This document shows positions 7,205 through 12,709 of a DNA stretch of 12,802 nt, piece by piece (positions within the stretch are counted from its first letter, which is position 1; each line of letters starts with the position of its first letter). This stretch comes from Bacillota bacterium. Lineage in GTDB: Bacteria; Bacillota; Clostridia; Lachnospirales; Lachnospiraceae. A program made the position numbers and the translations under genes. The notes under the pieces are model-generated. The model was not told the origin of the DNA. It saw only the letters and a program-made list of their open reading frames with translations, and made no database searches. Location: assembly GCA_023435505.1 (NCBI GenBank), contig JAEYRR010000009.1, positions 1-12,802 on the forward strand, written 5' to 3'.

Positions 7205-8734
7205 CTATACCAATGGGGCAAATAGCCGTAACAAGCACTGGGTAAGCGGAATTTTTGCATACTTAGGCTGTCCGTATTGCCTAGTTACCTCTTCACAGAC
7301 TGGGAAAAGCTGTTCAAAATCTTCTTTGATTGCTTGAATGGCAGAACCACCATAGATATAGGTGGCATTCTCAAAGTTCAAGTACATACTACGATAATCC
7401 AGATTTATGGTTCCTACAATGGCACTTTCGTTATCACATAAAAACTGTTTGGAATGCATAAACCCTGGTGTATACTCATAGATTCTGACTCCCTCTTTTA
7501 CCAGTCCAGCATAATAAGACCGGGTCATCTTAAAGACTAGCTTCTTATCTGGAATACCCGGGGTCACAATTCGGACATCAACCCCTCGTTTGGCTGCCAA
7601 TCCCAGTTCTGCACTCATTACCTCATCCAGGATGAGATAAGGTGTCGTAATATATAGATACTTTGTTGCGCTTTTAATCATATTCAGGTAAATATTTTCT
7701 GCCAAATGCTCCTTTTTTAGGGGACTGTTGGAATAAGGCTGTACGTAGGCTGGGTCCTGGGCCACATACTCTACTGTAGGAAAATATGCGGCAATATCCT
7801 GCTTCACATTTTTCATGGAATTCCAATTCTCCAGAAAAATCGCGGTAAGGCTTCGAACTGCATCTCCCACCAGCTTTATACCAGTGTCCTTCCAGTAACC
7901 ATAAGGATGTATAATATTAAAATACTCATCCGCCAAGTTATAGCCTCCGGTAAATCCAACCTTACCATCAATCACCGTAATCTTACGATGATCTCTATTA
8001 TTCATAAATACATTCAGTACTGGGATAATAGGGTTAAATACTCGACACTGTATACCCTGGGATAGCATCCTCTTCACAAATGGTTTACTGATAAATCCAA
8101 CACTTCCTAAATCATCATAGATCAGTCGAACCTCTACACCTTCCTTTACCTTCTCTACCAGAATCTCTTCTATGGCATGAAAGGAAACGGAGTCCTCTAT
8201 GGCATGATACTCCATAAAGATAAAGTGCTTTGCCTTTCTTGACTCCTCTTTCTGTGCTTCTATAGCTTCTGATGCTTCCGAATAAAAGGTGACATCCGTA
8301 TTGTAATAAACGGGATACCCTCCATATCTCCAGGTATACCCAGTTTGATTTCCAATGGTTGGACTTAATTCTTTTAGGTCAAAAAGTACCTGTTTATCCT
8401 GGTGTAATGTATCCTTAACGGTATTCCAGGCTCTGTAGAACCTTTTTTTGATGGTTCCATGTATTCCAGGTTTTCCAAATAGAAGATAGATACACACTCC
8501 TACCAGAGGAATTACCAGTAGAAGAATCATCCACGGTGTTTTAATGGTAGAATACTCAGATTTTGTATAGATACGAAGTACCAGAAGCACTGCGATTATT
8601 TGAATAATCCAGGAAATATAGATATAGTAAGCATTTAATTTCCATACTTGAGTCACAATCCAGATGATCTGAATCAACACACTAAGAGCTGCTATAACTA
8701 TTCTTCCAATGCTATTGTTTGTCTCGTTCTTCAT
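7205..8734 (-). CDS. cls: Cardiolipin synthase, phospholipase D type
   Basis: The 509-residue protein has the standard bacterial Cls layout. Two N-terminal membrane helices (about 10-30 and 38-55) and a third hydrophobic stretch (about 66-86) are followed by two phospholipase D halves with intact HKD motifs: H249/K251/D256 (followed by GFTGGYNLADEY) and H427/K429/D434 (followed by VGTINLDYRS). It condenses two phosphatidylglycerol molecules to cardiolipin plus glycerol at the membrane. Length and motif spacing match the ClsA/Firmicute Cls family. An AAGGA site lies 7 nt before the ATG. It starts 19 bp after the putative lipoprotein gene and is followed 32 bp later by the fusion protein, so two cardiolipin-synthase-like enzymes of different subfamilies are encoded side by side. 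Confidence 0.95.
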   Translation of the reverse strand: MKNETNNSIGRIVIAALSVLIQIIWIVTQVWKLNAYYIYISWIIQIIAVLLVLRIYTKSEYSTIKTPWMILLLVIPLVGVCIYLLFGKPGIHGTIKKRFYRAWNTVKDTLHQDKQVLFDLKELSPTIGNQTGYTWRYGGYPVYYNTDVTFYSEASEAIEAQKEESRKAKHFIFMEYHAIEDSVSFHAIEEILVEKVKEGVEVRLIYDDLGSVGFISKPFVKRMLSQGIQCRVFNPIIPVLNVFMNNRDHRKITVIDGKVGFTGGYNLADEYFNIIHPYGYWKDTGIKLVGDAVRSLTAIFLENWNSMKNVKQDIAAYFPTVEYVAQDPAYVQPYSNSPLKKEHLAENIYLNMIKSATKYLYITTPYLILDEVMSAELGLAAKRGVDVRIVTPGIPDKKLVFKMTRSYYAGLVKEGVRIYEYTPGFMHSKQFLCDNESAIVGTINLDYRSMYLNFENATYIYGGSAIQAIKEDFEQLFPVCEEVTRQYGQPKYAKIPLTQCLLRLFAPLV

Positions 8735-8753
8735 GCCGTTATCCTTGCTCTTG

Positions 8754-9284
8754 TTACTTAATCTCTACTCCATTTTTATCATAAAAGCTGCAACTAACTT
8801 TTTTTCCAGTATCCTTTTTTTCAAATATATCAATTACATATATATATGGAGTATTCTTTACTTTAACCTTTTCCTCGATTTCTCCTGTTATCTTTATCAT
8901 ATCCAAGTTCTCATTAGAAGATACCAAAATTAGGTGGTCATCATAGTATGCCCCTCCAATCCCTTCTGCCATAGGAATCAGCTTAGAAGGTACCTGTGCA
9001 AACTCCAGCACAAAGTCTCCTGTGGCCTTTTTTCGAAAAGCTGCATAGCTATATCCACTTTCTTGTTCTGTCTCTCCTTGATAATAGAAACATACATAGT
9101 TATAACGGCCGACAACCTTGGTGGTAAATAGCTCTACTTTATCCACCTCTAAAAACTTTGCAATTGCCTGTGACATATCGTTACTATCCTCTATGGTAGT
9201 GCTTTTATTATTACAACTCACTTGAAATATGCTAAGCATCATAATTATTACTAGTATTTTTGCTATTGCTTTTTTTCTTCTCAT
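8754..9284 (-). CDS. Putative small secreted lipoprotein, function unknown
   Basis: The 176-residue protein starts with a basic N-terminus (MRRKKAIAK) and a hydrophobic helix ending at FQVSC24, which looks like a lipobox with a non-standard residue (Q) at -3. A polar NNKSTT stretch follows. The rest is a soluble beta-rich domain (for example GRYNYVCFYYQGE, SYAAFRKKATGDFVLEF, GGAYYDDHLILVSS) ending KNGVEIK. I do not recognise a family. It is expected on the outer face of the membrane. Its ATG overlaps the stop of the ABC-F gene in an ATGA junction and has its own GGAGG site, so translation is probably coupled. The cardiolipin synthase follows 19 bp later. Alternatives are a membrane-anchored protein without lipidation, or a protein with a cleaved signal peptide. 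Confidence 0.72.
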   Translation of the reverse strand: MRRKKAIAKILVIIMMLSIFQVSCNNKSTTIEDSNDMSQAIAKFLEVDKVELFTTKVVGRYNYVCFYYQGETEQESGYSYAAFRKKATGDFVLEFAQVPSKLIPMAEGIGGAYYDDHLILVSSNENLDMIKITGEIEEKVKVKNTPYIYVIDIFEKKDTGKKVSCSFYDKNGVEIK

Positions 9285-10888
9285 AGTTCCTCCGTTAACT
9301 CTCTTACATTCAGTAATATTATATCATATCTGTCAATTTTTTTAATCGACGTTGCTATTTTATCACAGAAAAACTGATCATGTTCCACCAGAAGCATCGT
9401 TGGCTCGTAGGTAAGAAGCAATTGCTCGATCTGCATTCTAGAAAATACATCAATGTAGTTCAAAGGTTCATCCCAAATATACAGGTGGGCTGGCTGTAGT
9501 AGACTGCCTGCCAAAAGCACCTTTTTTTTCTGCCCTTCTGAGTAATCCTCCATATTCTTTTCAAACTGCACCCGCTCAAAATCCAGCTGTCTAAGAATTG
9601 TCTTGAACATACTGTTACTTAAGCCTAGGTCCTCAATATATTTATCCAGACTCCCCTTTAAGAAAGAGCTGTCCTGATTGATATAGGAGATGATCAAACC
9701 GCTTGCCACCTCTTTTATACCATCTTCCTTTCTCAGAATGTCCTTTTGCTCTGACTCAATCTGATCCTTGTAAGACCTATTTAGTACCTGTACTCCCGGA
9801 GCAGAAAGAATCGCCTTAATGATACTAGATTTCCCACACCCATTAGCACCTTGTAGAAGCACTCTCTCTCCTCTCTTAATCTCCATAGTAAGATGATCGA
9901 TGACCTGGTGGTCTCCATAGGAAAGGTTATAATCCTTTACTCTCACATAGGTCTCCTTATGATGATCGATAGGCTGAAGCTTTAGCTCTTTGCTCTCCTC
10001 TAGATTTTTTAGCAGGGTAGATTTATCTTCTATATTCTTCTGTTGCCTTCTCTGCAGATTCTTACGTCTTTGCTGCATTCTTCTGGACTTTTCGCCTATA
10101 TAAGCTCTGGTATCTAGGCAACGATCCTCCTTTAGCGGATTGAAGCCTATCTTAGATCTCTCCGCCTTATCTGCCCAGGCGGCACTGATTCTGGCAGACT
10201 CCTGCAATTTTTTTATCTCCTGTTTCAGTTTATCATTTTCTCTCTTTTCAAAATTATCTCGGCGCTCCTTATTCTCCCACCAGGTAGAGAAGTTCCCCTT
10301 CCCCACCGTAATATCTGCACGATTCAGTACCAGTACATGGTCAATGCACTGATCAAGAAGCCACCTATCATGAGAGATTAGGATAAAGCCCTTTTTGGTG
10401 TTCAGATAATCTCTTACCAGCTCCCTAGTTGACATATCCAGATGATTGGTAGGCTCATCAATGAGGAGAAAATAGTTTTCTCGTGAAAATAGCAAAGCTA
10501 ACATCACTTTTGTCCGCTCTCCGTGGCTTAGGGTACTATAGGGACGGTATAAAACCTCTCCACTCAGTTTTAGCTGATCCATCTCCATACAAACTCTCCA
10601 AAGCTCATAGTCTGGATGAATCATCTCCAGAATCTCAATGGTATTCCTCTCTAACATACTCTTTGGTACTGCATAGGGAAAATAGTCAAAACAGACAGAG
10701 GAACTGATGCTCCCCTGATATTCATATTCTCCTAACAGTAATCGTAAAAAAGTGGTCTTTCCCTTCCCATTACGACCGATAAAACCTAATTTCCAATCGG
10801 TATCCAGACTAAAGGATACATTCTCAAAAATATTATCATAGCTACCTTCGTAGCAAAAAGTCAAATTCGATACACTAATCTGTGCCAT
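9281..10888 (-). CDS. Lsa-family ABC-F ribosome protection protein
   Basis: The 535-residue protein has two ATPase domains and no membrane helices. Domain 1 has Walker A GRNGKGKT (38-45), signature LSHGE (120-124) and Walker B LLIDEPTNHLD (141-151). Domain 2 has Walker A GANGCGKS (347-354), a variant signature YSEGQ (449-453) and Walker B LYIWDEPLNYID (469-480). A charged helical linker (about 205-310) is the antibiotic-resistance domain that reaches the ribosomal P-site tRNA and peptidyl-transferase centre. From memory the architecture and motifs, including IWDEPLNY-D and the short N-terminal strand, match enterococcal Lsa(A). Lsa proteins give reduced susceptibility to lincosamides, streptogramin A and pleuromutilins. 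The start has a GAGGAG site about 7 nt upstream. It is the first gene of the minus-strand run and is preceded by an attenuator-like leader. The drug spectrum is inferred. Confidence 0.93.
   Translation of the reverse strand: MAQISVSNLTFCYEGSYDNIFENVSFSLDTDWKLGFIGRNGKGKTTFLRLLLGEYEYQGSISSSVCFDYFPYAVPKSMLERNTIEILEMIHPDYELWRVCMEMDQLKLSGEVLYRPYSTLSHGERTKVMLALLFSRENYFLLIDEPTNHLDMSTRELVRDYLNTKKGFILISHDRWLLDQCIDHVLVLNRADITVGKGNFSTWWENKERRDNFEKRENDKLKQEIKKLQESARISAAWADKAERSKIGFNPLKEDRCLDTRAYIGEKSRRMQQRRKNLQRRQQKNIEDKSTLLKNLEESKELKLQPIDHHKETYVRVKDYNLSYGDHQVIDHLTMEIKRGERVLLQGANGCGKSSIIKAILSAPGVQVLNRSYKDQIESEQKDILRKEDGIKEVASGLIISYINQDSSFLKGSLDKYIEDLGLSNSMFKTILRQLDFERVQFEKNMEDYSEGQKKKVLLAGSLLQPAHLYIWDEPLNYIDVFSRMQIEQLLLTYEPTMLLVEHDQFFCDKIATSIKKIDRYDIILLNVRELTEEL
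9318..9323 (-). promoter_or_regulatory. Possible internal extended -10 promoter in end of ABC-F gene
   Basis: On the minus strand TGATATAAT (TGn plus a perfect TATAAT) lies about 35 nt before the lipoprotein start. The -35 region at 17 nt spacing (ATTAAA) is weak. It could give some expression of the lipid genes independent of the ABC-F attenuator. It sits inside coding sequence of an AT-rich stretch, so chance is a real alternative. Confidence 0.25.
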
Positions 10889-10895
10889 ATGATCA

Positions 10896-10901
10896 CTCCT
10901 C
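10896..10901 (-). promoter_or_regulatory. Ribosome binding site of ABC-F gene
   Basis: GAGGAG on the minus strand, about 7 nt before the ATG at 10888. It fixes the ABC-F start. No convincing hairpin hides it, which argues for control by transcription termination upstream rather than by sequestration of this site. Confidence 0.75.
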
Positions 10902-10949
10902 TATTTAAACGTGCTTTATTCTACAGAAATCTTTACGTTTTCCTGCAAT

Positions 10950-10976
10950 AAAAAAACCGCTTGTTGCCAAACGATT
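10950..10976 (-). terminator. Intrinsic terminator in ABC-F leader (attenuator)
   Basis: On the minus strand a 9-bp stem (AATCGTTTG with CAAGCGGTT, two G-U pairs) closes a GCAA tetraloop of the stable GNRA type and runs straight into seven T (10956-10950), about 60 nt before the ABC-F start. An intrinsic terminator inside a leader and before its own gene is the signature of attenuation. Its loop and 3' arm (GCAACAA, 10967-10961) are exactly complementary to TTGTTGC at 11105-11099 earlier in the same RNA, a candidate antiterminator pairing. Confidence 0.7.
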
Positions 10977-11009
10977 CGAGTTATGTCATATATGGAGTTT
11001 ACCGCCTAC

Positions 11010-11035
11010 AAAAAAGCCTACTTATGACCTGTAGG
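11010..11035 (-). terminator. Weak upstream terminator-like hairpin in ABC-F leader
   Basis: CCTAC (11035-11031) pairs with GTAGG (11021-11017) over a 9-nt loop and is followed by C and six T (11015-11010). The stem is only 5 bp, so termination would be weak. CCTACA can instead pair with a second TGTAGG (11010-11005) that includes the last T of the tract, and GTCATA (11028-11023) can pair with TATGAC (10990-10985). The element could therefore switch between structures. Confidence 0.4.
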
Positions 11036-11041
11036 ACACAG

Positions 11042-11080
11042 TTATAAAACACCACATAAAGGATAAGAAAACACGGACAT
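11042..11080 (-). CDS. Possible second leader ORF, 12 codons
   Basis: An ATG at 11080 opens a 12-codon frame (MSVFSYPLCGVL, then TAA) in the ABC-F leader, ending 7 nt before the first terminator-like hairpin. Only a weak AGAAG sequence stands at the right distance upstream. Position and hydrophobic composition are reminiscent of macrolide/lincosamide leader peptides, but without a good ribosome binding site it may be chance. Confidence 0.25.
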   Translation of the reverse strand: MSVFSYPLCGVL

Positions 11081-11110
11081 AATCTATCTTCTGACAACGC
11101 AACAAAATTC

Positions 11111-11127
11111 CAATACCACTGGTATTG
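11111..11127 (-). promoter_or_regulatory. Perfect stem-loop in ABC-F leader
   Basis: CAATACC pairs perfectly with GGTATTG over a 3-nt AGT loop, and ATT/AAT flanks extend it past one bulge. It lies 32 nt after the stop of the three-codon uORF and directly before the candidate antiterminator strand (11105-11099). It is followed by a short TTTT only, so it is more likely a pause or spacer hairpin than a terminator. Confidence 0.5.
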
Positions 11128-11159
11128 AATCACCTTCTGTTATCTCATTCAAAAGTAGA

Positions 11160-11171
11160 CTATTTTCTCAT
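11160..11171 (-). CDS. Three-codon leader uORF (Met-Arg-Lys-stop)
   Basis: On the minus strand ATG AGA AAA TAG sits 7 nt after a perfect AAAGGAG ribosome binding site (11185-11179) and about 31 nt after the predicted transcription start, so ribosomes should load here. The frame is too short to make a functional protein. Very short upstream ORFs of this kind are known to control ABC-F genes by antibiotic-dependent ribosome stalling; Listeria lmo0919 is the example I recall. I read it as the sensor of the ABC-F attenuator. Its site and promoter are clear; the function is inferred. Confidence 0.62.
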   Translation of the reverse strand: MRK

Positions 11172-11200
11172 CTTTCTTCTCCTTTAGGTTCTGAATTTTT

Positions 11201-11218
11201 CTGCTATTAGTATAGCAG
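11201..11218. promoter_or_regulatory. Perfect palindrome overlapping the -10 box of the ABC-F promoter
   Basis: CTGCTAT and ATAGCAG are exact inverted repeats around a 4-nt centre. The dyad contains the whole -10 hexamer and reaches the likely start point. A dimeric repressor bound here would block the promoter; alternatively the second arm at the RNA 5' end is coincidental. No regulator is assigned; the adjacent AraC/GyrI protein is the nearest candidate. Confidence 0.4.
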
Positions 11219-11237
11219 ACTCTTCCTTTTACTGCAA
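11209..11237 (-). promoter_or_regulatory. Strong promoter of the ABC-F/lipid gene run
   Basis: On the minus strand TTGCAG (11237-11232) and TATACT (11214-11209) are 17 nt apart, and a TG one base before the -10 box gives an extended -10 (TGCTATACT). The predicted start is near 11202. The ABC-F leader is then about 310 nt long, far longer than needed for translation, which fits attenuation control. Confidence 0.75.
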
Positions 11238-11241
11238 GTAT

Positions 11242-11279
11242 AATCAGACAGGATCCACTTTATGGGAACCTGCCTGATT
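11242..11279 (-). terminator. Hairpin after the AraC-family gene
   Basis: Two 15-nt arms (11265-11279 and 11242-11256) pair on the minus strand with 13 Watson-Crick pairs, one G-U and one mismatch around an 8-nt loop, starting 6 nt after the AraC stop. No T tract follows on the minus strand, so termination may be partial; the plus strand has a T-rich stretch instead. It sits immediately before the -35 box of the ABC-F promoter and would insulate it. Confidence 0.5.
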
Positions 11280-11285
11280 CATTTC

Positions 11286-12137
11286 TTATTTTTCTTTTAC
11301 TGGGATCCAGACCTCGCAGACATAATCCACTGCACTAGTATCTCCCATGTTATACATCTCCACATTGATTCCATCAGCAATCTCATACTTGTCATTGCCA
11401 GGTAACCATTCACTGAAGATCCTTGTATTGACTGCTTGTAACGCACCTGGTGTAGGGCCTACACAACGGAACTTTGCCCAGTTATGAGCAGGGATTTCCA
11501 CTACTTTATATCCTTCTTTTACTGGTGCACCCTTGTAATCCCCAGCAATATAGTAATCAAATCTATTGTCTGCGAGTTCTATACAGATTCCATATTTGCC
11601 ACAGTTATCAGAACCGCTTTTCTTTGATTCACTCTCACAGTCCTTACACCATTCCTCCCAGAACAATGGAATCTTCTTATACCCAATATCTGTGTTGAAC
11701 TCCTTGCTCTTTCCTACCACCTTAAATGCTTCCATTTTTTCAAATCTAACATCCATCTTATTCCCACCTTCTACTGATAATTTTATTACAAGAGGTTGAA
11801 ATGACTGAATACACGATTGCTTCTTCTTTACCTGGGCAGGGCTAATTCCATGAAACCGTTTAAAGGCCTTAGAGAAACTTTCCGGTGTCTCATAACCATA
11901 TTTGTATGCCACATCGATGACCTTTTGGTCCCTGGTAAGCAGTTCCATTGCCGCCAGATAGAGCCTCCGATCTCGGATATAGTCTCCAATGGTATATCCG
12001 GTTACCACTGCAAACCCCTTTTGGAAATAGTACTCAGACATGTTAACCTGTCTGGCTACATCCTCTGCATGAATATCTTCCAAAAGATGTTCTTCCATAT
12101 ACGAAATCGAAGTTTTTAACGCTTCCGTCCACTCCAT
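11286..12137 (-). CDS. AraC-family regulator with GyrI-like effector-binding domain
   Basis: The 283-residue protein has an N-terminal AraC/XylS double helix-turn-helix (about 1-105; helices near HAEDVARQVNMSEYYFQKGF and VIDVAYKYGYETPESFSKAF) and a C-terminal GyrI-like small-molecule-binding domain (about 128-281, DVRFEKMEAFKVVGKS to CEVWIPV). This is the layout of Rob-like and SoxS/BmrR-type xenobiotic responders. GyrI-like domains bind lipophilic or cationic drugs, so a role in drug sensing is plausible, not shown. I chose ATG 12137, which lies 7 nt after GGAGG (12149-12145). An upstream in-frame GTG at 12143 would be only 1 nt from that site and is unlikely. The gene is followed by a hairpin and then the ABC-F promoter. 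Confidence 0.9.
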   Translation of the reverse strand: MEWTEALKTSISYMEEHLLEDIHAEDVARQVNMSEYYFQKGFAVVTGYTIGDYIRDRRLYLAAMELLTRDQKVIDVAYKYGYETPESFSKAFKRFHGISPAQVKKKQSCIQSFQPLVIKLSVEGGNKMDVRFEKMEAFKVVGKSKEFNTDIGYKKIPLFWEEWCKDCESESKKSGSDNCGKYGICIELADNRFDYYIAGDYKGAPVKEGYKVVEIPAHNWAKFRCVGPTPGALQAVNTRIFSEWLPGNDKYEIADGINVEMYNMGDTSAVDYVCEVWIPVKEK

Positions 12138-12157
12138 TACCACACCTCCATGTTTGT

Positions 12158-12184
12158 ATTATAGTTGTAGGAGAATATATATTC
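12158..12184 (-). promoter_or_regulatory. Candidate AraC-gene promoter with palindromic operator
   Basis: A perfect TATAAT on the minus strand (12163-12158) lies just before the ribosome binding site and would give a leader of only about 14 nt. Ten bases upstream is an exact 12-bp palindrome, GAATATATATTC (12173-12184), in the -35 region, where no good -35 hexamer is seen. This fits a regulated promoter, possibly autoregulated, but AT-rich palindromes also arise by chance. Confidence 0.35.
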
Positions 12185-12187
12185 CTG

Positions 12188-12709
12188 TCATTTTCTGCTC
12201 AAATCTGTCCTTATCAGTGAATACATGGTCATATCCAGTACTGTTTTGTTCTTAATGGCGTTGCTCCGTAAGGTTCCTTCATAGCAAAAGCCTGCCTTTT
12301 CCAAAACCCGGCGTGAACCCTTATTGTACTCAAACGGTTCCGCAAAAATGCGGATTATATCCGTATTCATAAAGATATAATCACAGATTTGCTTCACTGC
12401 ACTAGTTCCATATCCCTTTCCCCAGTACTCCTCTGCTATGTAATAACCAAGTTCTCCGGTCCGGCTATGAATGTTTCCCTGACGAAATACTCCGATACTG
12501 CCTATGGCTTTATCCTCTACCGAAACCGCAAAGGCAAAGGTTGCATTTTGATCTGCTGCCAACATGGCCTCAATATATTCCTTGGCATGCTTTTCCTCAT
12601 AGGGATAAGGCAATCCATCCCGCAGATTGTCTAAAACATGCGGATTACTCAGGGCGTTTGCCAGATCTTTTGCATCCTCTAGTCTCCACTTTCGAATTTT
12701 ACATTCCAT
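12188..12709 (-). CDS. GNAT family N-acetyltransferase, RimJ/RimL-like
   Basis: The 173-residue protein is a complete GNAT enzyme, transferring acetyl from acetyl-CoA to an amine. The acetyl-CoA pyrophosphate loop is YWGKGYGTSA (95-104), preceded by the beta-strand GELGYYIAEE, and the C-terminal NKGSRRVLEKAGFCYEGTLR (129-148) is typical of the RimJ/RimL subgroup that acetylates protein N-termini or small molecules and antibiotics. The start is supported by GGGAGG 7 nt upstream. The ATG shares one base with the stop of the preceding partial gene (TAATG), so the two are translationally coupled. The substrate cannot be told. Confidence 0.92.
   Translation of the reverse strand: MECKIRKWRLEDAKDLANALSNPHVLDNLRDGLPYPYEEKHAKEYIEAMLAADQNATFAFAVSVEDKAIGSIGVFRQGNIHSRTGELGYYIAEEYWGKGYGTSAVKQICDYIFMNTDIIRIFAEPFEYNKGSRRVLEKAGFCYEGTLRSNAIKNKTVLDMTMYSLIRTDLSRK

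Noticed and set aside
11142..11150. Met-Arg-stop mini frame further down the ABC-F leader
   Set aside because: No ribosome binding site in front of it, unlike the three-codon frame at 11160-11171.
12141..12143. GTG as the AraC-family start
   Set aside because: Only 1 nt separates it from GGAGG, too close for initiation; ATG 12137 has 7 nt spacing.
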